From Ascochyta rabiei (taxonomy: Eukaryota > Ascomycota > Dothideomycetes > Pleosporales > Didymellaceae), in the NCBI RefSeq assembly GCF_004011695.2, contig NC_082405.1, forward strand, positions 806,001 through 870,000: 64,000 nt of DNA, in the 5' to 3' direction. The position numbers and the translations under genes are program-made. This document shows, piece by piece, positions 55,356-64,000 of this stretch (position 1 is the stretch's first letter; every line of letters starts with the position of its first letter). The notes under the pieces are model-generated. The model did not search any database. It saw only the letters and a list, made by a program, of their open reading frames with translations, and was not told the DNA's origin.

Positions 55356-56352
55356 AATGTTGCAGATTTAGAGATTGATGAGCGAACATGACTTTGGGAC
55401 ATTTACGGGATACCACACATTAGCATACGGGGTTCGGGAACAGGCAGGAGTTCGCATTGTATGCTAGGGCTTTTTGATAGACAGTAAGCATGTGCTGCAT
55501 TGAGTTTGTACTCTGCTTCAGACAAGAGCAGGCGCGTTTGCAGAAGTATCACAATAGACGTTGCATCTTCTCCCCAACTGCCTCTGCCCGCTTCACAGGT
55601 CATCGCACATGGCCAGCCATCAAGTCAGTGAGCTCTAATGCGACCCACGTCCTCTACAACACAGCGCCCCACCTTGATGAACCACTGCTCTTTTGGATTG
55701 AGGTAATATCAAGCTTTCACGACGTCACCGCCAACAGGGAACACCGCAAGCGAAACTCGGGTCCACGGGCTGGTCCTCGTCGCACCAGCCCTTTGACTCT
55801 TGGATCAAAACAGCCTTGTTTCCAAGATTTGTGAAACACCGGCAAGATCGACTCAACGGGCCGACCGACACACGGCAGACGCGTGTTACTGCGGGTACCA
55901 CGGAGATGTAAGGGCTGCCAAACGGCCGCCGATCCTGTGTAAGTCGAGGGCTTGGGGTGGGAAGAGGACAGATTACAGCAAGATGGCGATCTACGCGCGT
56001 GTAGAGACTAGGCCGATTGAGGGTAGGCCGCCGAGTTCTTGGGCCTTGAGTTGTAGATGAAAACTCAAAGGCTGAGATGATGATGTTGCGAGTTGCGAGT
56101 CAAGGTGATGCTCTGGTGCTTGCACGTGACTGTATCCTCAACACTGGTAGGCTGGTAGGAGATGAAGACGTCTGGAGGGCGTGGGGGTACTCGAAATTGC
56201 ATGACACACGTCTTCCGTCTATCTAGACTTTGGGTGTGAGGACATTGCTATACGTCCTCGAACATTCTTACCAGCTTCCTCAAACGGCTCTATTATTGTG
56301 GGTACTACTTGGCGTCTAATTAACTGCTACACCATGTCCTTCCTCCGAGAAT
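55356..56352. other. Convergent 3' intergenic region, UGM / PRO2
   Basis: About 1 kb between two stop codons on opposite strands. No gene recognised. The largest open frame (114 residues, 55490-55834) has no domain-like content. Confidence 0.5.
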
Positions 56353-57879
56353 CTACTGTCCTTTGTTTGCCCTGAACTTCCTCAACACCTCCTTCTCCTC
56401 TTCGTTCTGCGCGACGCTCTCCTCGTCTCCCACTGCCATCTTCTGGTGCTTCCACTTCTTCCCTCCCGCGCCATAGTCACTGCTGACATGCGCATCACCC
56501 ACAATCACCCACTTGTAGATACACAGTCCCTCCAATCCTACGGGTCCACGCGAGTGGATCTTGTTAGTAGAAATGCCCACTTCAGTGCCGAAGCCGTAGC
56601 GCTGGCCATCAGCCATGCGAGTCGAAGTGTTCCAGTAGACAGATGCCGAGTCCACAGCTGCAAGGAACGAACGGGCAGTCGACTCTGAGTTGGTGAGGAT
56701 AACATCGGTATGGTGCGAGCCGTGAGCGTTGATGTGCGAGATTGCTTCGGCGATGGAAGGCACGGCTTTGATGGCGATGATGAAATCGAGGAATTCGGTG
56801 TCGAAGTCTTCTGGACCAGCCGCTTGTAGCAGAGCAGACGAGTGCGAGTCGAGTTTGCTCTGAAGAGCGGAGAGGGAAGAAGGGTCGCAGCGGAGGGATA
56901 CGCCTTTCTTTAGAAGAGCTTCGGCGACAACTGGGAGCGTGGTGTTGAGCGCGGATTCTTCGACGAGCAGTTGTTCGGTCGAGTTGCAACCAGCTGGGTA
57001 TGAGCACTTTGCGTCGACGATGATTTTGACGGCCTTCTCGGCTGGGTAGTCATTCGTCAGGAATATAGAGCATATACCATCTGCGTGGCCCAGGACCGGG
57101 ATGGATGTGGAGTCCTTGACGTAGCGGACAAGTTTGTTGCCGCCGCGAGGAATACATAGGTCGATGTATGTGTCCAGTTTGAGAAGGTCGGCAATCACGT
57201 CGTGGGTCTGGACAAGTTGCAGGCAGCTTGAAGGAACTGCTGTCGAGGACAGAGCTTTGGAAATGATCGACGCAATGGCTGCGAAACTGTGGCTGGATTC
57301 TCGTCCACCTTTCAGAATGGCTGCGTTTCCGGACTTGATGGCTAGTGCGGAGATGTTGGCAATGACCTCTGGGCGAGCCTCAAAGATGATCAAAAGCACA
57401 CCGATAGGGCAAGTGATCCGTGAAAGTGTGAGATTGTCGTCCAACAGTGTTTTTGCGGTAGTCTTGTTGACTGCGGTACGTTAGTGTTTGTTGTAGATTC
57501 AGGTATTGATCGAGGGAACTCTGAATGAACCGAATAGGGAAATTGCGCGACGAATTGACGAACTCAGTATCGACGTACTTGGGTCTTCCAGTTCCACCAC
57601 ATCGAGAATGCCCTGGAGCATATCTTCATACTTTCCAGGCCCTCCAAGATTCAATCTCTTGACCAAACTTGCACTAAGTGTTCCACCAGCTGCAGCCTTG
57701 TTCGCAGCCTCGAGATCCTTAGCATTGGCTGCTAATACTTCTTCCTTGCCATCTGCTAGCGCCTTGTGAATCGTAATTAGAGCGGCATTACGCTCTTCAG
57801 TCTTCAAGACAGCAAGCGCTCTCGAGCCTTCCCTAGCCGACTGAGCAATATCCAGCGGTGTTCCGTTTGTGAGAGACAT
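56353..57879 (-). CDS. PRO2: Gamma-glutamyl phosphate reductase (PRO2)
   Basis: Second enzyme of proline synthesis, reducing gamma-glutamyl phosphate to glutamate semialdehyde with NADPH. Two exons, 57579-57879 and 56353-57470, over a 108-nt intron (GTACGT...CCGCAG) give 472 residues, slightly longer than the yeast enzyme. The ALDH-like fold is recognisable: RITCPIGVLLIIFEARPEV, KSGNAAILKGGRESSHS, PRGGNKLVRYVKD and the catalytic-Cys region CSYPAGCNSTEQLLVEE. The ending GFGTEVGISTNKIHSRGPVGL is also typical. The last ~45 residues (KKWKHQKMAVGDEESVAQNEEE) are a charged tail. Confidence 0.94.
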
Positions 57880-59484
57880 GCCGGTTGAGGTTATTTCACG
57901 ACGTTCGCAGAGTTGGGGCCTCGTCGCTTGATAATGATTTGTGGTGCCCCGCTTGAGTCAGAGCTGTTAATCAAGGAAGGGGAACTTTTTGACGGCGGAG
58001 TATGTGGGGCCTCTTCGGCTGATAGTGCTATACAGTCAAACCCGTGTATGATATGGTATCAGGCACAAGTAGTGTTGGTGGGTAAGATCATCCAGTGACA
58101 CGGACAAAAGATGCGAGAACTACTAACACTTAATCAAGCCAATCAAAACAGTCCTGACTGCTGACTGTCCCTGCTATCTGCTCTGTGCGGAGCTGTAAAA
58201 GTTTCAATACATAGGGCTTGATCACGAGCTACTGCGCGACCCGTCTACACTATTTGTGCCTGATTCCATAATAAGCATGCTATCAGCATAAGCATAGGCA
58301 TCAGAAAAAGTAAGCAAGCACTCGTTTGGACGTGAAAGTCGGAACGAAGAGATCACTTTGAGCAGCACCCTCTCAAGTACTACACATTCTTTTTTAAAAA
58401 AAAATCAAATAGATAGTGGGGTGCAGGCAGACTACTGCCTTCTTGCTCGCCAGCTTAAGGAAGCAGAAATGGCTGGGTGTTACGCTGTAGAGCAAGTGCA
58501 GTCTTGCTGACCTGATTGGTTGTTTCCAATTAGTTCGCCCAGAAAAGAGTTTTGCTGGTGCTTTGGTGTACATAAGCAGATATTATTAGTAAGCAAGTCC
58601 GCAGGGCCTCATACGTAAGACCACCTGGAGTACGGTAATCTAACGCGTAATATCGGCTTAATAAGCGCATTCAAGGCTATCTCCAACCTGGTATAACAAC
58701 ATGTCGATACCTGTTTGATTGTTTGGTACGGTGGGCAGAGCGGTGCCTATGTAATTGCTAGAAATCACAGGACACTAGGGATTGCCTGTATCTAGGTCGG
58801 CTGTACAGTAGTATCCAATCATCGCTGCGTAGAGCTCTGGAAGGACTTTGATGGTGTTGTTGAACTTGCGGAGCGTAGAAATGGTGTTGTGGCGTTCGCG
58901 GCTGGTAGCCTCGTACACATCTGGCCCACTGATCACCACAGGCAATAACAACAACAAACCCGCTGCCGAATGCTTCGAAAGAGTCGAAGCCTGAGTTCTC
59001 GAATCGCAATGGCGTCATACGCTATTTCTGTCCTTACTCGTATTCGCTGGCCAGCTGCTACCTACCCCTGGCGACGGGTAGTCGCGACCGAGGTGGTTGG
59101 GAAGACAACCAACCACCCCAGCTGACTCCAGCCTCGTCACATGTTGACCAACGCCCATGCAGCAGGCAGCGTGCCCACACTCTAGGGCCTTGGTTATCGA
59201 ATAACACGTAGGTCACAGCTTGCAGGATGGCTGGCAGTAATTTGATCCGCATATATCTGCGGGCCTACAGGCCTGGTCACAAACATTACACAACGCACTC
59301 TGCTCCTCTCAATCGCTGACTCGCATAACACTACCGCATTATACCTTCACTCACACACTCAGCAGCACACAGTCACTATCTCAGCATCACTACATCAGAT
59401 ATTCGGTACACCTGTGCTACTTTTTCCACACGGCGGCCTTTGTTGGCATTGATCGTTACCAATCCATTGCAACACACAACCGAC
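57880..59484. other. Long divergent intergenic region, PRO2 / Crh gene
   Basis: About 1.6 kb, with a more AT-rich central part (about 58080-58700) and an A run near 58392-58403. A 60-residue minus frame (58775-58957) looks mildly protein-like (RERHNTISTLRKFNNTIKV) and may be a relic, but it has no family match. Both promoters are here. Confidence 0.5.
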
Positions 59485-60962
59485 ATGCGCTCCACCATGA
59501 GAGCTCTTGCGGCTCTCGCTTCTGCCGCAAGCCTATTTGCTCCTTCGATCGCACAAACATACACCAACTGCAATCCCACAGTGCGAACAGACTGCCCGCC
59601 CGACTCAGCATTAGCTCGCACCGTCAATATCGACCTGAGCTCTGCGTCTGACAGCTTCACACCCCAATCAAACCCCACGTACGGCAACGATGGCGTCTCA
59701 TTCACCATCTCCAAGTCGGGCGATGCGCCTCAGCTCACCTCGAAGTGGTACATCATGTTCGGCAAGGTCGATGTTGTGCTGAAGGCAGCACCCGGCGCAG
59801 GCATAGTTAGCAGCTTTGTCATGCAGTCCGACACGCTCGACGAAATCGACTGGGAGTGGCTCGGCGCAGACCCAGACGAGGTCCAGACAAACTTTTTCGG
59901 GAAGGGCCAAACGACGTCGTACAACCGCGGTGCGTTCCATGCAGACGCCGGGAGCCAGTCTGGTTTCAAGACATACACCATCGAATGGACCCCAGAGCAG
60001 ATTGTCTGGCAGATCGATGGTGTCACCGTCCGTACGCTCGAGCCTGCCAACGCCGAGAATCAGTACCCTCAGACGCCCATGCAGATCAAGTTCGGTGCGT
60101 GGGCTGGTGGTGATCCGGCCAACGCTGCTGGTACCATCGAGTGGGCTAGGGGTCCCACCGACTACTCCAAGGGACCCTTCACCATGCAGGTCAAGTCTCT
60201 CAAGGTTGCCGACTACTCGACTGGAAGCACATACTCGTACGGTGACACCAGCGGAACCTGGAAGTCTATCAAGTCCAACGGTGGTGTGATCTACTCTGGC
60301 GGCGACCGCCCAGTTAACAGCGATTCACCTCAGATTACCGCGACAGCGACAGGTGCTCCTCTTCCCTTTAGTCCTTCGAGGACCTCGTCAGACTACGAGC
60401 GACCCAGTGTGTACCCTTGGATCCCTGGTACATCTTCGGCCACTCCTGAGCCTACTTTTGGCAACTACCCCGGGCTCCCGAGCGGGTGGACTGTCTCTGA
60501 TAGCGGCAAAGTCCTCCCACCCAGCTCAGCTCCTGTCAGTAAGCCTAGTGTGCACCCTCCGACATTGATGAATTCCACGCTAACAACAGGCCACAGCCCT
60601 CCCCTCTCGCTTCCTCTACGGCATCGCCTGCAGCTTCGCAATCGGCCTCCTCTGGCGATTCTAAGCCTATAGTCTGGACCGGCTATGATGATCGCGGCTT
60701 CACAACCATCTATACCTCCTACCCTGGCACTACTCAAGCTCCTGTTACCCAGCTTCCTTCTACTCAAGCCGCTTCGCAGCCGCAGCCGCAGCCTACTTCA
60801 TCTGCGAAGTTGAGCGCCAACGCGGTGCTGGAGAACAATGCTGCTGGAACCGACCTTCCTGTCCCGAAGGCAAACGATGGCACAGCACTTGTGGCCATTC
60901 GCGGTGCTTTTCTTGCAGGCATCTTTTCTGTCACAATGTCACTCATGGGCTATGATTGGTAG
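59485..60962 (+). CDS. Crh-type GH16 transglycosylase, probably GPI-anchored
   Basis: Cell-wall enzyme that cross-links chitin to beta-glucan. Two exons, 59485-60534 and 60597-60962, over a 62-nt intron (GTCAGT...CCACAG) give 471 residues. It has a signal peptide (MRALAALASAASLFAPSIAQ) and then a short Cys-containing segment (NCNPTVRTDCPPD). The GH16 catalytic motif DEIDWEWLG carries both catalytic Glu residues, with downstream blocks QTNFFGKGQTTSYNRGAFH and YTIEWTPEQIVWQIDGVTV. The C-terminal third is Ser/Thr/Pro-rich and ends in a hydrophobic segment (GAFLAGIFSVTMSLMGYDW), as in GPI-anchored proteins. The donor GTCAGT is not optimal. A closer AG at 60588-60589 would shift the frame and end the protein after 24 residues. 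Confidence 0.9.
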
Positions 60963-61318
60963 AGCCATATTCCCATTTGGGGAATATCCGTGAAGTTCAT
61001 GGAGTTGTTTATATTGTTGGTTACATTAGCGTGGGAGTTTGGGTTTTTGAAGTTTAAAGTCAAGGTCTGTGTTGCATTTGCGCCATACCCTCAGTTCAGA
61101 CTGGGCGCATCGTACAAGTTTTAGATAGAAGTGGCTCCCTCAGTGGAGAATGGTTGATGATGACGACGATTATTGTACGAATACGAAGAACGAGCCACGG
61201 GCCTGTCGATAATGCAAACAAGCAATATACACGGTTGTGAAACCTCGTCTTCTATCGTCTTATGTTTGTGCTTGAGATGATGCAATCTCTAGTCCTCCAA
61301 CTTCTCTTCGGCAACCTC
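60963..61318. other. Convergent 3' region, Crh / GH5
   Basis: 356 bp between two stop codons on opposite strands, holding both 3' UTRs. No other feature seen. Confidence 0.5.
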
Positions 61319-61589
61319 TCAGCACTTGGCCATAGCTTTGACTTTCCCGAATTGGTTTTTGGGAATGATTCCCGCCTCGACAGCACCGCTATAACTCCAT
61401 CGCCAATCCCCACCCAACTCTGTCTTCCAACTCCACATCACCCAGCCCTTGTGCTTCTCATACGCCTGCACCTGCGCCGCCCACCACTTCCTGTACCAAT
61501 CGTGATTCTCCTCCTTGGTCGGCGAGAACTCGTTGCTCCACTCGGAGTCCTGCTTGATGGCGAGACTCCACTCCCCGATCACAAGCGGC

Positions 61590-61637
<48 letters not shown>

Positions 61638-62616
61638 TCGTTGTCATTGTCATTGTCATTGTCATTGTCGCTTGAATCGAACGCATCGGTGCACGAGGCT
61701 CTCAAGTAGTCAGCTTTCGTGGCCGGCGTAGAGCTGTATGTCAGATAGCGGTGGATGTCGAACGCGAGGTCCGTTGCGCCCTTTGGCAGATTCCGACGCG
61801 GGTTGCCGGCGCCCCAGGACGAGTCCATCATTTGCACGGTCAGGCGGTCGAGGCTGGGGGTTTTGAGGTCGGCCTCTGCGTCGCGGATCGTCTGGTAGGC
61901 TTTTGGATAGTAGTCTGTGACTAGGGAGTCGTGGTTGTGCTCTGGTTCGTTGAGGACTTGGAACATGAAGGTTGAGGCGTACGAGGCGTGCGTGTGGGCG
62001 CGCTCTGTCATGTTGCGGAGGAAGGTGTGCGCGCGGTCGTAGTTTGGGGGGGAGTAGAAGCCTGCGCCAGGAAGAGTCTGGATTCCATGTGTCAGTGCTG
62101 GGCTGCTGGACTTGTTTTGAAAGAAGAGCAGGGACGCACGTGGCCGGTGAATGCGCTGTTGGGCACTTGTACACCTGGTGCACCGTGAAGATCCAGGATC
62201 ACGCTGATGTTCTTCGAAGCAGCAATTCCAACAACGTTGTCGAGGTACTTCATCCCATCCCTCGGCCAGCTCTCTCCAGGAGCAATCGTGTCCTCCACGA
62301 ACCAGTGCCCTACGGGAATCCGCACTGTGTTCAACCCGTACTCCTTCATCTTGTCAAAGTCATCAGCCGTAATGAACGTATCCCAGTGTTTTTGAAAGAC
62401 AGTGTTCGCCTTGTCTTGACCGAGGGCTACAACACAATCCCACTCCGATGCTGCGTCTCCGCAACCCATGTCTCTCCACGTACGGCGTGACATCCATGGC
62501 TCGACGATGAAGAGAGAGCCAAGGTTTACGCCGCGGATCTTGTGGGAGGGGAAGGTGGCGGATGTGAAAGAGAGAGTGCTCGTGAGGAGCAGCGTGAGGA
62601 GGGTAAGTTTGAACAT
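61319..62616 (-). CDS. Secreted GH5 exo-beta-1,3-glucanase with an Asn-Asp repeat insert
   Basis: Glucan 1,3-beta-glucosidase family enzyme (EXG1/GH5_9-like) acting on wall or storage glucan. Two exons, 62140-62616 and 61319-62077, over a 62-nt intron (GTGCGT...TCCAG) give 411 residues. It has a signal peptide (MFKLTLLTLLLTSTLSFTSA), then IRGVNLGSLFIVEPWMS and GLNTVRIPVGHWFVED. The acid/base Glu is in FQVLNEPEH and the nucleophile Glu in IGEWSLA. The end has WVMWSWKTELGGDWRWSYSG. A run of about 26 residues of alternating Asn and Asp lies directly before PLVIGEWSLA, where the family has a short loop. It is coded by a hexanucleotide repeat and sits about nine residues before the nucleophile, so activity could be affected. 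The frame remains open. Confidence 0.92.
61590..61669. repeat. Expanded GTTGTC/ATTGTC hexanucleotide repeat in the GH5 coding region
   Basis: About 13 units of GTTGTC or ATTGTC on plus, with one 3-bp slip (GTTGTTGTC). All changes keep the frame, so the minus strand reads (Asp-Asn)n with one Asn doubled. Confidence 0.95.
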
Positions 62617-63698
62617 GGTGGACGATAGGGACTGGAGATGCTTGATGCGAACGCATATGAGAGTCGCCAAGAAAGTGTATAAGTATTAGAAAGCAGTCCG
62701 GTGTGTCAGGTGGAGTTGGATGAGGTGGAAATTGCAGGCGTGTGGTGGCGTGCGGACTTCATCGTGAGGCGACGAAGTCCGCATCGAGCGTCTTACCTTC
62801 ACTGACACCTCAGGCAGCACACAACCCTTTCACTTTGTTGACTTGCGGACTAAGGTCGACCTTGGGACTAAATGTCCTGCGCTCTTGTCAGCTTTGCCCT
62901 TGTTCCGATGGAAGGCTGCATGGCGCCGTGATACATGTGCAGCTGGCAACAATGGCGGTGAAACCTTGCGAACAAGAACACATTCCAGAAGGAGCGAGGC
63001 TGCTTTCGAGTCTGCACGAAGCTAGCGAAGTCGCAACAATTGTATAAGCGTTAGCAAATCGTACTTGAGTTCGCAGACGCTACCAGGCTTATGTTTGCAG
63101 TGTCGTTACGCCATCCCTCGTTGGTTCTAGATCGAGTAGATCGAGGTAGGGAAACGACAAAGTACCGTGGTATGGCGTTGGAAACATGTGTCTGTAAATC
63201 ATCAACGTGACCGATTCACGCAGAACCGTAAGACGATAATTTAAGCACCTTTTCGCATTGCAGTTGACAGTATCCTACAGAAAGAATGCAAGACCACTCC
63301 TCCATAAAGCCAGTACATGATGTGTTTATGGCGATCTGATTGACCCTTTGATTGAACCTTGCAAACGCCTTCGAAAAAGGGACTCGAAAACGGATGATGA
63401 AGACAGAAAGGAAGAAAGAAAGATAGGTTGGAATGCGAAGCCTCCACAGGGATTAATCCCTCAAGCACGGGAGGGGGGAAGAGTCGAGATGGTCAGAACA
63501 GTGCTCTTTATGGTACGTGCCGATATTGGCGCAGGTAACGAAGGTGGGCGCATACCGAATGCCTCCTGATGGCACGGTGCCACACGAGAAAGCAACAGTA
63601 GCGTCTGACCTCCTCCATACTCCAGGCCGTACCCTGGATTTGTGAAGAGATACAAAAGTATGCCTGATCGTGTTCTTCTTGAGATGTTACCTGCGGTA
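62617..63698. other. Intergenic region, GH5 promoter to RGG gene 3' end
   Basis: About 1.1 kb with no gene recognised. The GH5 promoter lies at the left and the 3' UTR of the edge gene at the right. Short open frames lack features. Confidence 0.5.
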
Positions 63699-64000
63699 CT
63701 ATCCGCGACCGCCGCCGTAGGGCTGGTGTCGGAAGTTGTTGGTTCTTCCACCGCCGCGATAGTTCGCACCAGGCTTGCCGGCGTTCTTGGGGCCCGTGGG
63801 CGCGTTGATGGGAGCGGCGCTAGGTCCAGTCGGAGGCTGTGAGGAGCCTTGACGTTGGCGGTTGTTGTTTTGGTGCTTGAAGCCACCACGGCCGCCACCA
63901 GGGCCAGATGGGATGGAGGGCTGAGGGGCATCGTCGTACATGCCTTCCCAACTTGTAGGTCCTCCCTGACCTCCATACCCACCTGACTGCTGTTGGCGCC
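63699..64000 (-). CDS. C-terminal part of an RGG/Gly-rich, probably RNA-binding protein (partial)
   Basis: The minus frame is open from the window edge to a TAG at 63699-63701 and gives 100 residues. It is rich in Gly, Gln, Asn, Pro and Arg: RQQQSGGYGGQGGPTSWEG, then PSGPGGGRGGFKHQNNNR, and RGG-type repeats at the end (NYRGGGRTNNFRHQPYGGGRG). Such tails bind RNA and are often arginine-methylated in nuclear or mRNP proteins. The folded part lies beyond the window, so the family is not known. Confidence 0.75.
   Translation of the reverse strand, partial: RQQQSGGYGGQGGPTSWEGMYDDAPQPSIPSGPGGGRGGFKHQNNNRQRQGSSQPPTGPSAAPINAPTGPKNAGKPGANYRGGGRTNNFRHQPYGGGRG

Overview
The window is a 64-kb piece of a filamentous ascomycete nuclear genome. 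Genes are split by short GT-AG introns (mostly 38-144 nt), gene order is dense and mixed-strand, and one transposon copy carries the C-to-T/G-to-A decay of repeat-induced point mutation (RIP). The gene set (Zn2Cys6 regulator, alternative oxidase, peroxisomal alcohol oxidase, UDP-galactopyranose mutase, Crh-type GH16) fits Pezizomycotina. A Dothideomycete, probably Pleosporales, is my guess from overall impression, not proven.

Layout. 1-99: 3' end of an unknown gene. 435-2563: a pogo-like Tc1/mariner DNA transposon with 43-bp inverted repeats and TA target duplication, its body destroyed by RIP, 128 bp upstream of the proteasome gene RPN12 (2692-3599). 4.4-8.3 kb: two small unknown genes and a zinc-cluster regulator. 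9.9-15.8 kb: alcohol oxidase and mitochondrial alternative oxidase, both on minus. 16.9-17.4 kb: a five-exon acylphosphatase with tiny exons. 18-23.4 kb: a conserved fungal protein and a KAR9-like spindle-positioning protein. 23.9-26.5 kb: an unknown two-exon gene and a protein-kinase pseudogene with one nonsense codon and one frameshift. 27-32.9 kb: CorA-type Mg2+ transporter, ER J-protein SCJ1 (HDEL), mitochondrial uS17. 33.2-38.7 kb: divergent CDC7 kinase and condensin CND1. 39.3-39.6 kb: a 57-residue Cys-rich protein. 40.8-45.4 kb: divergent DBP3 helicase and a TFIIIC subunit. 46.9-49.8 kb: ribosomal eL18 and ADE2. 50.4-62.6 kb: a triose-phosphate-translocator-family transporter, UDP-galactopyranose mutase, PRO2, a Crh-type GH16 and a GH5 exo-beta-glucanase with an Asn-Asp repeat. 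The right edge holds the C-terminus of an RGG-rich protein.

How it fits together. Most of the window is core housekeeping in divergent or convergent pairs with no operon-like logic. Three intergenic spaces of 260-481 bp are likely shared promoters (SCJ1/mtS17, CDC7/CND1, DBP3/TFIIIC). The last 14 kb leans towards cell-wall sugar chemistry. I found no convincing secondary-metabolite cluster, tRNA, rRNA or CRISPR array. I see no clear new biological system. The best leads are the RIP-killed pogo element with spared ends, the repeat-expanded GH5, the conserved-looking 57-aa CxxC protein, and competing splice acceptors that swap the C-terminus of the Crh protein. All intron positions are my own manual models from splice signals and reading frame and have no transcript support.
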